Source of the DNA: Anaerovorax odorimutans
GTDB taxonomy: Bacteria > Bacillota > Clostridia > Peptostreptococcales > Anaerovoracaceae
DNA length: 64,000 bases
Assembly: GCF_024459955.1 (NCBI RefSeq)
Contig: NZ_JANFXK010000017.1
Location: 33,579 to 97,578, forward strand
Direction: 5' to 3'
Numbering within the stretch: position 1 is the stretch's first letter; each line of letters opens with the position of its first letter. Shown here piece after piece: positions 52,856 to 61,428 of this stretch. The notes beneath the pieces were generated by a model. The model did not search any database. It saw only the letters and a program-made list of their open reading frames with translations, and was not told where the DNA came from. The translations under genes and the position numbers were made by a program.

Positions 52856-53890
52856 TCAATCATCTTCCTCGCTGTCATCATCCTGGTCAGCACTGTCGGA
52901 ATCGCTGTCATCATCGCTGTCATCGTCAGTCTCCCGGATTGCGGCGGTGGGTTTCTTTGTGCTGTCTTTTTTCGGGCTTTGAGTAGTTGCTTTGGGGCGG
53001 GTTTCTTTGTCATCGTCATCATCGTCGTCGGAATCGTAAGCATCCTCCCGGTCATCGTCCCTGTCGGCCGGGCTTTTATCGTTTTCCCCTCTGTTTTCTT
53101 TTGTCTGTTTTTCCTTCTTTCCCCCGTTCTCAAGGGCATCCTTAGCATCCTTATTTTTCATCAGCTCCGGCTGGTTTTTCAGTAATTCCGCAGCTTCTTC
53201 CCTGCTCATGTCAGGAATGACATCCTCCAATTTGTCCTCCGCGAGGGCCTTGCTGGCGATGTAAATACCCAGGCTTTTCTTTTCCTTCCTGGCCTGCTTT
53301 ACATCCTCCCTGCTGCCTTTCAGATAGAGGGCCGGACTGTCCTTAAACAGGTCACGCAGATATTGGCTGACCTGCTCCTCCTTCTGCTGATCCTCTTTCT
53401 GCTCCAAGGCGTATCCGATCAGTACCGTTTCGCTGCCCGCGGACTGGTCTTCCCCCAGCTTCTGCCGGACTTCCTCCAGACTGCGTCCTTTGAGGCTGTC
53501 CAGCTGTTCTCCCGGTATGGAATTGCCATAGGAAACGGCCTTCAGGACTTTATAGTCTTTATCCAGCTCCACCTGCAGGCTGGCGCTGATATCGACGGAA
53601 ACCACGGCATAGACTTTGTCCGTCAGCCTTGGCACGATCAAAGCGGACAGGCAGAGCATCAGAGCGGCGGCAACGGCTATTACGGAACGCATGGTTTTCT
53701 TCGAAAGGGGAAGAAGTTTTTTCCCTTCTTTTTCCCCAGCTTCCGCGCCGCAGAGATCTTCCCCGAGCACATAGATCCGGTCGCCCTCCTGCAGTCCGCT
53801 TTTTTTCTTTATCCTTAAAATCTGACCGTCATCGGACATTGCCAAACAATAGTCATCCTTTATTTCCAATACCATCACTTTATAATACAT
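52856..53890 (-). CDS. RsgI-type anti-sigma factor with acidic repeat tail
   Basis: 344 aa. Cytoplasmic RsgI N-terminal domain (about 1-60: VMVLEIKDDYCLAMSDDGQILRIKK, core YCLAMSDDGQ), one membrane segment (about 67-88), an extracytoplasmic RsgI-like domain (VYAVVSVDISASLQVELDKDYKV, core VDISASLQVELD), then a long Lys/Glu region and an Asp/Ser-rich, strongly acidic end (about 270-344). The gene overlaps sigI by 11 bases. The acidic tail replaces the carbohydrate-binding modules known in cellulolytic clostridia. Confidence 0.9.
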   Translation of the reverse strand: MYYKVMVLEIKDDYCLAMSDDGQILRIKKKSGLQEGDRIYVLGEDLCGAEAGEKEGKKLLPLSKKTMRSVIAVAAALMLCLSALIVPRLTDKVYAVVSVDISASLQVELDKDYKVLKAVSYGNSIPGEQLDSLKGRSLEEVRQKLGEDQSAGSETVLIGYALEQKEDQQKEEQVSQYLRDLFKDSPALYLKGSREDVKQARKEKKSLGIYIASKALAEDKLEDVIPDMSREEAAELLKNQPELMKNKDAKDALENGGKKEKQTKENRGENDKSPADRDDDREDAYDSDDDDDDDKETRPKATTQSPKKDSTKKPTAAIRETDDDSDDDSDSDSADQDDDSEEDD

Positions 53891-54551
53891 CCAGACACCC
53901 CGTTCCTTTGATCCAGCCCATCAGCCCCGGAAAACGTTTTACAAATATAATCATGGCCGCAAGAATAAAGCTTTTGCTCCGCTTGACAATCTTCTCCGTC
54001 ACTTTGGCCAGACGGGCTACCTGCCGGATCGGCAGCCGTCTTTTTCCAAAGGTCGTCTCTACCGTCGCTTCGTCCCGGCTGGCCGTGTCCGCGATATGTA
54101 TGGCCTTGGCTCTGGTGTCCTTATGCCTGGGCGATTCGTCGGCCAGCCGTTCCAGCGTCAATCCGAATTTGAGGAGTTCCTCCCGGTATGCCAGAATCTC
54201 TTGGTGCAGGTGCCGCTTGTCCTCTTCGGCCTCTTCGGGAAAGTCGCGGCCTTCTTCCCTGAGCTGTTCCAAAGATACCTGCCTGGGACGGGAGCCTTCC
54301 TTTGCCAGGTAAGTCTTCAGCCTGCTTTCAATGACCAGTTTGGCGAAGGTCAGGAAATTGCCCCGCTCCGGGTCATAGCGTTCTACGGCTTCTGCGAAAG
54401 CGGACAGAGCAATGCTGAATTCTTCGTCATTTTCAATGGAAATATATCTGCCGGTCAGCCCGCTTACGGTTCGAATCAAAAATGCCATATGATTTTCAAT
54501 GAGTTTTTCCAAATTGTTCAGTTCTATTTTCTCGCCTGGAGTCAATGTCAT
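53880..54551 (-). CDS. sigI: RNA polymerase sigma factor SigI
   Basis: 223 aa. Lacks ordinary region 4; sigma-2-like part (SIALSAFAEAVERYDPERGNFLTFAKLVIESRL, core YDPERGNFLTFA) and the SigI C-terminal domain (LPIRQVARLAKVTEKIVKRSKSFILA). The start with GAAGGTG upstream was chosen. The partner rsgI overlaps its end. It lies 63 bases after the second DUF4956 gene and is probably part of the VTC/DUF4956 operon. Confidence 0.92.
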   Translation of the reverse strand: MTLTPGEKIELNNLEKLIENHMAFLIRTVSGLTGRYISIENDEEFSIALSAFAEAVERYDPERGNFLTFAKLVIESRLKTYLAKEGSRPRQVSLEQLREEGRDFPEEAEEDKRHLHQEILAYREELLKFGLTLERLADESPRHKDTRAKAIHIADTASRDEATVETTFGKRRLPIRQVARLAKVTEKIVKRSKSFILAAMIIFVKRFPGLMGWIKGTGCLDVL

Positions 54552-54614
54552 CACCTTCGCCTTCAACGCTGCACAGCTGCCGCTGCATCTCAAAGTACCT
54601 TTTCACTTCCTATT

Positions 54615-55289
54615 TTAACCCATCTGCGTATTGGAAGCCAAGAGATTTACACTGTCGATTCCCCCCAGCTCAAAGATTTCATGAATCATACCGTTTTCCT
54701 CCTCCTGGGGCAGCTGCACCTCGTACACCAGTTCAAAGGATTCGGCCAATACGTTCTTCGCCTTTACCCTGCTGCATCCGGGAGCCCGCTCCATCACATC
54801 CTGAATCTGCTGCAAATCCGTATCGCTTCCCCGAATGACCAGCAGCATGGACGGGGAAAGGCCGGCTTTATTCTTTGTGGCGATCATGACAGCCGACAGT
54901 ACAAAGCAGCCGATAAATCCGATGGCATAGCTCTCAGTGGCCGCGGCGATGCCGATCGCCATGCTCCAGAAAATAAAGCCGATGTCTCTGGGATCGCGAA
55001 TATTGGTGCGAAAACGCACGATGGACAAGGCCCCCAGCATTCCCAGCGACAGGGCCAGGTTGGAGCGGATCAAACTCATCAGAATCGTGGAAACAAAAGC
55101 CAGTACCACCAATGTTACCGCAAACTGGGGACGAACGTTCATTTTCGTATTGGCCAGCCGGTACGCCGCGCACAGAATGCCTGCAAACACCAGGGCGGCA
55201 CCCAGGCTGAAAAGGGTTCCTTCCGCAGTCGCCTGCTTTGTCAGCGCTCCTGCCAACTGATCGAAATTTTCTTTTAGCTGAATATTCAT
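54615..55289 (-). CDS. DUF4956 membrane protein (paralogue 2)
   Basis: 224 aa, four membrane segments in the first ~125 residues and a ferredoxin-like cytoplasmic end. The family core is LGMLGALSIVRFRTNIRDPRDIGFIFWSMAIGIA (quoted LSIVRFRTNIRDPRDIGF). Genes of this family regularly accompany VTC-domain polyphosphate polymerases. It is about 40% similar by eye to the upstream paralogue. A role as a membrane partner or channel for polyphosphate is inferred. Confidence 0.85.
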   Translation of the reverse strand: MNIQLKENFDQLAGALTKQATAEGTLFSLGAALVFAGILCAAYRLANTKMNVRPQFAVTLVVLAFVSTILMSLIRSNLALSLGMLGALSIVRFRTNIRDPRDIGFIFWSMAIGIAAATESYAIGFIGCFVLSAVMIATKNKAGLSPSMLLVIRGSDTDLQQIQDVMERAPGCSRVKAKNVLAESFELVYEVQLPQEEENGMIHEIFELGGIDSVNLLASNTQMG

Positions 55290-55331
55290 GGTTCTTCCTT
55301 TCTCTGTTAATCGTTTCAGATAAATCCGCCG

Positions 55332-56000
55332 TTAAGCAACTTTGCTCTGGGGCGCCAGTACATTGACATCGTGTACGCCTTCCATGCCGCTGAGCAGAGA
55401 AAGCAGCTGCTGCTCTTCCCTGCAGGGCATCTTCAGTTCGTAGACCAGTTCGAAGGAATCGGCAAAGACGTTTTTGCATTGAATGGAGCTGCCCTTTGTC
55501 TCCCGGAAAACTTCCTGCACCCGGCCCACCTGGTTTTTGGAGCCCCGGACCACCATGGTCAGCGCTTTTCTGTTTTTTACCCGGCGGTTGAAAAGGATCA
55601 GAATGCTCCCCAGCAGAATCGTACTGCACAGGCCCGTCAGAAACGCTCCTACGGCAGATGAGATCCCGATGGCCAGCGCCCAGAAGACAAAGCCGATGTC
55701 CCTGGGATCTTTGGTATTGGTCCGTATGCGGCAGATGGACAGGGACCCCAGCACTCCCAGCGATAAAATGGGATTGCCCTGCACCAGTGCCAGAAGGACC
55801 GTGGAAATAAAGGAAATCATCAAAAGCGTAATGTTGAATTTTTTATTATAAGTCAGAGTATCATGGCAGAGCCGGTAAGTAATAAACATAATTGCGGCCA
55901 GTATCATCGCGGCCAGGAGACTGATCATCAGATCTGACGACGCAAGGGTGTGGCTGCTGCCCGCCCCCTGTGCGTTAAACGTGTTTAAGATCGTATTCAT
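55332..56000 (-). CDS. DUF4956 membrane protein (paralogue 1)
   Basis: 222 aa with the same topology as its downstream neighbour and the same core (LSICRIRTNTKDPRDIGFVF). It carries an extra hydrophilic N-terminus (about 1-22). It lies 15 bases after the VTC polymerase. Tandem duplication followed by divergence gave the pair; the two may form a heteromer. Confidence 0.85.
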   Translation of the reverse strand: MNTILNTFNAQGAGSSHTLASSDLMISLLAAMILAAIMFITYRLCHDTLTYNKKFNITLLMISFISTVLLALVQGNPILSLGVLGSLSICRIRTNTKDPRDIGFVFWALAIGISSAVGAFLTGLCSTILLGSILILFNRRVKNRKALTMVVRGSKNQVGRVQEVFRETKGSSIQCKNVFADSFELVYELKMPCREEQQLLSLLSGMEGVHDVNVLAPQSKVA

Positions 56001-56015
56001 TGCGTTCTTCCTTTC

Positions 56016-56741
56016 TCAATAGTAGTATTCTTTCAGCAGATCCCGCGAGGTGCCGAATTTGCTGGGCGGTTTTCTGGTTAAATCGCAGTTTGCCAGCACC
56101 TGCTGAATCTGTTTGAATAAAAAGCGGTCGTATTTAATTTCCAGTATGGTCTGGTCTTTGGCCATGGCTGACCGGAAATTGGGTCTGCGGCTGAACAGGT
56201 TGTAGTCAAAATCGCAGTACCGAAGATTATTGTCCAGAGTGACCCTGGTATTAAAGCTGGGATGGGTATAGGCCCTCCGGTCGTATTCGATCATGGAAAC
56301 CGGTCGGTACAATCTGGCGGTCATCAGCTGATAAGCATACCGCGCCGTGTCGCTGTCGTAGCCCAGCAGAACACGGTAGTTGCGTCTTAAAAGCTGTATG
56401 GCGTCCTCTCTTGTGACCACCAGACTTTCTTTCAGCTCTCTGCCGTAGCTCTTTCTTTTCAGCTCGAATTTGGCGGTCAAATCATTGGGATGATATATTC
56501 TGAGCCGAATCCTCTTTTTTTCCGGGGAGCCGGAAACCTTGTCCGTATAATCGTCGTTGGCAATGCTGTCAAAGTAAACGCTGCGGACGGTGTAACCGTT
56601 GTAGTCTCCATATGCGTCCGGAATCAATATGCGATCCAGCGCGTCCAGTATATACAGGCGGTCCGGAAGGGAAAGCAGATATTTGACCTCTCTGCGGGCA
56701 ACGGATAAAACGACGGAACCGGACTGTGATTGTATTGTCAT
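56016..56741 (-). CDS. VTC-domain polyphosphate polymerase
   Basis: 241 aa. VTC/CYTH-like tunnel fold: REVKYLLS at the start, RSVYFDS, RIRLRIY and FELKRKSYGRELKES supply the basic residues that line the tunnel, YDRRAY and ILEIKYD the acidic metal ligands. It would polymerise ATP gamma-phosphate into polyphosphate at the membrane. First gene of the operon with the two DUF4956 genes, sigI and rsgI. A terminator precedes it. Confidence 0.9.
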   Translation of the reverse strand: MTIQSQSGSVVLSVARREVKYLLSLPDRLYILDALDRILIPDAYGDYNGYTVRSVYFDSIANDDYTDKVSGSPEKKRIRLRIYHPNDLTAKFELKRKSYGRELKESLVVTREDAIQLLRRNYRVLLGYDSDTARYAYQLMTARLYRPVSMIEYDRRAYTHPSFNTRVTLDNNLRYCDFDYNLFSRRPNFRSAMAKDQTILEIKYDRFLFKQIQQVLANCDLTRKPPSKFGTSRDLLKEYYY

Positions 56742-56803
56742 CGGTTTTTCCTCCTCTCACTATAAAATACGGCGGTATTTCTAATTTTCGGCCCCTTTTT
56801 GGC

Positions 56804-56845
56804 AAAAAAAAATATCGCCTCTCAAAAAAGACGATATTTCTGCTT
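56804..56845 (-). terminator. terminator of the VanRS-like operon
   Basis: On the minus strand AAATATCG pairs with CGATATTT and runs into a long U-tract. It separates the two-component genes from the VTC operon. Confidence 0.88.
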
Positions 56846-56858
56846 TCCAACGGATTCT

Positions 56859-57887
56859 TTACAGCTTTACGGTAAAAACCGTTTCCTTTTCGTCGCTGCG
56901 CACGGATATTTCTCCTCCGTGAGCGTCCACGATCTCTTTTGCTATGGCAAGACCCAGCCCTGCGCCTCCTGTCTGGGAGGATCTGGACGAATCCAGGCGA
57001 AAGAATTTTTCAAAGATCTGCTCCTGCTGGTGCTTGGGGATTGAGTCGCCGTGGCTGGCTACCTCGATTATGAGCTTATCTTCCTGACGGGCCGTTATGC
57101 GGATCACCGTGTTTTCATAGCTGTAGGTTACTGCGTTTTTTATGATGTTGTTGAAAACCCGCGCCAGCTTGTCTCCGTCTCCGTCATAGATCAGAGTATC
57201 AGGGGTATCTACGGTGATGGATTTTCCCGCGGGCTCCACCAGCGGATAAAACTCGTCGGCCATTTGCTGGAGCAGCAGCCTTAAGTCCAGCTTCTGCCTG
57301 TTGAGCACAATGGTCTGCAGATTAAACCTGGTCACGTCGAAAAATTCTTCGATGAGCTGTTCCAGGCGATAGGCCTTATCCAGGGTAATGCCCACATATT
57401 TGGCTTTCTGCTCCTCCGGCATCTCCGGCACCTCGTCCAGCAGACTCAAATATCCGATGATGGATGCCAGCGGAGTCCTCATGTCGTGGGCCAGGTAAGT
57501 AATCAAATCGCTTTTCCTCTGGGACTCCATCTGCAGCAGCTGTTCGTGGCGCTGCCCCTGCAGCCGCATGCTTTCGATGGTATTCTTCATCTCCTGGGAT
57601 TTGCGGTTATTGGAGTAGTTCATAACCAGAATGATAATCGTGCTGACCACCACCAGGGACACTACGATCACCGTAATGATGAAGCTTTTAAAGCCTCCCC
57701 AGTTGTAAAAGACCGGATAGCTGATTCCTTCTTCTGTGGGGATTCTTTCAATGAACCGGCTGTAAAACCAGTCCTTGAAAACCCCGTTGCCAAAGGAGTC
57801 GATAAATTGGGCCAGAAACAGGGCCCCCACTGCGATGGCCGCACCAATGAGTATGATTTTTATTACGACTTTTTTCTTATTTCTCAA
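56859..57887 (-). CDS. sensor histidine kinase (VanS-like)
   Basis: 342 aa. Two membrane segments (about 8-28 and 67-90) enclose a short extracytoplasmic loop. H-box YLAHDMRTPLASIIGYL (phosphorylated His in AHDMRTP), N-box FNNIIKNAVTYS, G-boxes HGDSIP and GGAGLGLAIAKEIVDAHGG. The start overlaps its response-regulator gene by 11 bases. The H-box type is that of VanS kinases, but no van resistance genes are in the window. Confidence 0.92.
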   Translation of the reverse strand: MRNKKKVVIKIILIGAAIAVGALFLAQFIDSFGNGVFKDWFYSRFIERIPTEEGISYPVFYNWGGFKSFIITVIVVSLVVVSTIIILVMNYSNNRKSQEMKNTIESMRLQGQRHEQLLQMESQRKSDLITYLAHDMRTPLASIIGYLSLLDEVPEMPEEQKAKYVGITLDKAYRLEQLIEEFFDVTRFNLQTIVLNRQKLDLRLLLQQMADEFYPLVEPAGKSITVDTPDTLIYDGDGDKLARVFNNIIKNAVTYSYENTVIRITARQEDKLIIEVASHGDSIPKHQQEQIFEKFFRLDSSRSSQTGGAGLGLAIAKEIVDAHGGEISVRSDEKETVFTVKL

Positions 57888-58569
57888 TTTTATACCCTAC
57901 TCCCCAGATGGTCTTAATGTATTTCGGCCTCTCTGCGGAGTCTTTCAGCTTTTGCCGCAGGTGGCGGACATGGACCATAACTGTATTATTGCTGTTCTCA
58001 AAATATTTTTCCTGCCATACGGTGCTGAACAGCTCCTCGGAAGTAACGACTTTTCCCTGATTTTCAGCAAGGGTCCACAGAATCGCGAATTCAGTGGGCG
58101 TCAGGTCCACCGGCTCTTCGTTGAGCGTACATTCGTGGGTATCCCGGTTCAGGAGCAGTCCCCGAATCGTGAGCACGTTTTCTTCCGCCGCCCCTTTGTT
58201 GTACTGGGTAAAGCGTCTCAGCTGAGCTTTGACCCTTGCCACCACTTCCAGGGGTGTAAAGGGTTTTGTAATATAATCGTCGGCTCCCATGGTCAGGCCG
58301 GTCACTTTATCCAGTTCTTCTCCCTTAGCTGTCAGCATGATGATCGGGAAATTGTGGTTTTCCCTGATCCGTCTGCATATCTCAAGCCCGTCTATATCCG
58401 GGAGCATAATATCCAAAAGCGCAAGATCTATCTTTTCCGTCTCCGCGCATTCCAAAGCCGGTTTTCCCCTGTAGAACTTGAATACATTGTATCCGTCATT
58501 TCTAAGGTACAGCTCCAAAAGATCCGCGATTTCCTTTTCATCATCCACTACAAGTATATTCATATCCAT
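57877..58569 (-). CDS. OmpR/VanR-type response regulator
   Basis: 230 aa. Receiver domain with acidic pocket VVDDE, phosphorylated Asp in LALLDIMLPDIDG, Thr in IMLTAKGE and Lys in YITKPFTPLE; winged-helix output with ELFSTVWQEKYFENSNNTVMVHVRHLRQKL. The ATG with GAGGTGATAAGC upstream was preferred to an earlier GTG. Probably autoregulated with its kinase. Targets unknown. Confidence 0.93.
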   Translation of the reverse strand: MDMNILVVDDEKEIADLLELYLRNDGYNVFKFYRGKPALECAETEKIDLALLDIMLPDIDGLEICRRIRENHNFPIIMLTAKGEELDKVTGLTMGADDYITKPFTPLEVVARVKAQLRRFTQYNKGAAEENVLTIRGLLLNRDTHECTLNEEPVDLTPTEFAILWTLAENQGKVVTSEELFSTVWQEKYFENSNNTVMVHVRHLRQKLKDSAERPKYIKTIWGVGYKIEK

Positions 58570-58679
58570 GCTTATCACCTCTTCTCAGTCATTGTACTAC
58601 AGGCCCGCTGTATCCTACAGCACTTTTTTCTGGAAATTAAGTAAAATTTAAGGACCATGCCTGCTGCCGGGCCGTCTGT

Positions 58680-61151
58680 CTATACAATCTCAAACTGGTC
58701 GCGTCCGCGGTTCTTGGACAGATAAAGCGCTTTGTCGGCACGCAGATAGACATCATCGTACTTCTCGCCCGGATAGCTGACAGCGGCTCCGATGCTGACT
58801 GTCACATGGCAGGTTTCATCCAAAGCAATCTCCCTGATCCGGGCGCATAACGTTTCACATTTCTGAATTAGATCTGCTTTGCCTTTGATTTCCTTCATGT
58901 ACACTAAAAACTCGTCTCCGCCGGGACGTCCGACGATGTCGTCCTTTCTAAAGCTGTCTCGCAAAAGCCCTGCGATCTGGCTCAGTGTCCGGTCTCCTTC
59001 CAGGTGCCCATAAGTATCGTTTATGGTCTTGAAATGGTCGATATCGATCAGCAGGAAGGCTCCGTTCTGGTTTTCTCTCATGCGGTCCAGCTCCTCCGTG
59101 ATGCTCTTTCTGCTGGCCCGGGCGTTGAGGATGCGAGTCAGTCCGTCCTTCTGCGCCTGAGCGATCAGCCGCTCCCGCTCTTCCTTCTCTTCATCGATTA
59201 TTCTGATTCTGCCTATGCTGTAGACTGGTTTTCCACTTTCATCACAGACGTTTTCCCTGCCGATCCGCAGCCAATGCTTTTCTCCATCCGGGCAGTTCAC
59301 TTGGATTTCCCTGATGCCTTCTTCCCTGGAGCGCATCAGCTCTCTGAATTCCATGCCGGTGGATTCCGATGGTCTTGACAGATCGAACGTCAGCAGCTCC
59401 GAAGGATTTCTTTCGTCCCCCGAGGGCCTGGTGACCATCAGTTTATCGGTACGGTAGTCGTACTCAAAGAAATAATCGTTTAAGAGCTCGTAGATGCGGA
59501 GATGTTTTTTCAGCTCCAAAGCTGTCCTGCGATTCATAGACGACCGCTGATAAAGAGCCAGCAGCAGCAGACCGATGACACAGATCAGGATTGCCGCCAC
59601 CGGAAGCGGATGTTCCTGAATAAATGTGCTGATGGAAAAGTCCTGTTTCTGCAGTATATTTTGGTATATGATTGCCTGCGTTTCTTCTTCCGACATATTT
59701 GTAATTGCTTTATTGAGGATACTCAGCAGCCGGGGGTCACTTCCCTTTACCACTCCAAAACAGACTTCCTTGGGTTCATAAACCTGCGGCATCATCTTTA
59801 AATTGTAAAACTGCGGCTGATTGATATAATATTGCGCGATGTAGCTGTCCACATAAGTGTAATCGGCCTTGCCGCCGGATACTGCCCGGATGCACTGATC
59901 CGCCGTAGCATAATAGACGCGCTTGCCCACGGAGTCTCCTTCGTAATGGTTCAGCTTCGGCAGAGCAAGTTTCTTTCCCTCCAGACTGCTTGGGCTGACC
60001 TTTTCATTGGCTATGAGAATATAAGGTGAAGAAGCATAGGCACGGGTCATGGATACGCTCTGTTCCCTGGCTTGCTGGTAGTCGTAAACCATTCCTGCGG
60101 CCATGTCTGCCTCGCCTTCCCTGAGCATCTGGAGCATGGCATCCGGTGTGCTGCATTTTTTCAGCTGAAATTCCAGACCTGTCTTTTGGGAAATTTCCTC
60201 CAACAGGTCTACGGAGATCCCTTTCATTTCGCCAGACTCCTCATACTGATAGGGCGGCTGGCAATCTAAAATAGCAGTTTTGACTGCGGGAGCATTTTCT
60301 ATATAGTCCTTCTCTTCTGCTGTTAAGGTCAGCTTTTCTTTGTTCTGGGAAAAATATTTTTCATAGAGTGAAGAAGAAAACTGCGGGTCCATCTCATCAA
60401 TCCACGCCAGGGCCTGATTCATATCTTTACTGAGCTCCTGGGGGTCTCCTTTTGTCACTGCAAAATAAAACGGACGCGGAGCGAATCTGGCGACAGTCTT
60501 TACGCCACTGATCGCAGTCAGGCCGGTATTGAGCATGGCATCCGCCCTGCCGCTTCGCAGGGCCTGTATCTGTTCCTCCATATCCTCGCAATAAACGTAT
60601 ATCGGCTTTATCATGGTTCTCTTGCAGTAGTCTTCCAGCTCGCGGATTCGAACCTTGGATGTTTTGATTACCGCAATGCGCATGGTCTGTACGACACTGG
60701 AATCGACCATCAGCTCCTGTGTTTTTTCCGGCAGACTCTGCAGGACTGTCTCAACGGTACCATAGCGATATCCGATATAATCGTAGAGCTTCTCAGCCTC
60801 ACCGCTGTAAACCATGCCGCCCATCAGATCGATCTCGCCCTTTCGCAGCATATCCATCAGTATAACGATTTGTTCATCCTGCGTTCCCCCGACCTCTACA
60901 AACTCATAGGTCCACCCTGTATACTGCGAAATTTCCTCCAGGTATTCATAGGTGTACCCTTTATAATGTCCATGTTCATCCTTCTCTGTCAGCCCTTCCT
61001 GTATGGGAAAGGCTACCCGAATGACTTTATTATCGTTTTTTTCCTGAACAGCAAAAACAGCAGTCCCCTGAGAAAGAAGCAGAACTGCTGATAGGATGAT
61101 TAAGATTAAAATATAGCTCCAAATTTGCCGCCCTGTTGTCTGGCCTTTCAT
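58680..61151 (-). CDS. diguanylate cyclase with two extracellular solute-binding domains
   Basis: About 823 aa. Signal/anchor helix (about 10-30), two type-3 solute-binding domains in tandem (roughly 45-265 and 285-515), a membrane segment (about 522-542), a PAS-like part, and a GGDEF domain with intact RPGGDEF and an RKDD inhibitory site five residues upstream. It should make cyclic di-GMP in response to an external small molecule, perhaps an amino acid. Start chosen for GAGGTGTGAA upstream. Monocistronic. Confidence 0.93.
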   Translation of the reverse strand: MKGQTTGRQIWSYILILIILSAVLLLSQGTAVFAVQEKNDNKVIRVAFPIQEGLTEKDEHGHYKGYTYEYLEEISQYTGWTYEFVEVGGTQDEQIVILMDMLRKGEIDLMGGMVYSGEAEKLYDYIGYRYGTVETVLQSLPEKTQELMVDSSVVQTMRIAVIKTSKVRIRELEDYCKRTMIKPIYVYCEDMEEQIQALRSGRADAMLNTGLTAISGVKTVARFAPRPFYFAVTKGDPQELSKDMNQALAWIDEMDPQFSSSLYEKYFSQNKEKLTLTAEEKDYIENAPAVKTAILDCQPPYQYEESGEMKGISVDLLEEISQKTGLEFQLKKCSTPDAMLQMLREGEADMAAGMVYDYQQAREQSVSMTRAYASSPYILIANEKVSPSSLEGKKLALPKLNHYEGDSVGKRVYYATADQCIRAVSGGKADYTYVDSYIAQYYINQPQFYNLKMMPQVYEPKEVCFGVVKGSDPRLLSILNKAITNMSEEETQAIIYQNILQKQDFSISTFIQEHPLPVAAILICVIGLLLLALYQRSSMNRRTALELKKHLRIYELLNDYFFEYDYRTDKLMVTRPSGDERNPSELLTFDLSRPSESTGMEFRELMRSREEGIREIQVNCPDGEKHWLRIGRENVCDESGKPVYSIGRIRIIDEEKEERERLIAQAQKDGLTRILNARASRKSITEELDRMRENQNGAFLLIDIDHFKTINDTYGHLEGDRTLSQIAGLLRDSFRKDDIVGRPGGDEFLVYMKEIKGKADLIQKCETLCARIREIALDETCHVTVSIGAAVSYPGEKYDDVYLRADKALYLSKNRGRDQFEIV

Positions 61152-61182
61152 TTCACACCTCATCGCCGCTATCGTTAATTCT

Positions 61183-61210
61183 ATTATAATGCATTAGTAA
61201 AAAATTACAA
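61183..61210 (-). promoter_or_regulatory. promoter of the diguanylate cyclase gene
   Basis: Minus strand TTGTAA, 16-base spacer, TATAAT, about 30 bases before the ATG. Confidence 0.65.
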
Positions 61211-61360
61211 GTAAATTGACATTCCGGCAGTGCGGATCACGTTCCTGTGAAACCATGGAAAGCATTCATGAGCAGCCCTTTTGAGGTCGGATCCTTTGAG
61301 CCCCTGGGCCAAACTGGCACCAAATCTTCTGCAGGCGCTGGGTTTGCCTATAGTGATCGA

Positions 61361-61410
61361 AAAAAGAGGGGCTGGCACATAGATTTTATCCGATGTGTCA
61401 GTCCCCTTTT
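61361..61410 (-). terminator. terminator of gldA
   Basis: GGGGCTGGCACAT and ATGTGTCAGTCCCC form a long stem with one mismatch. On the minus strand it is followed by TCTTTTTT. Confidence 0.88.
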
Positions 61411-61428
61411 AGTTACGATACCAGCCTT

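Noticed and set aside
54096..55277. 393-codon plus-strand frame opposite sigI and DUF4956
   Set aside because: It crosses two real minus-strand genes and has no recognisable domain or ribosome site.
56859..58569. vancomycin-resistance operon
   Set aside because: The two-component pair is VanRS-like, but no vanG/vanH/vanX/vanT-type gene follows; a VTC operon and a terminator do.
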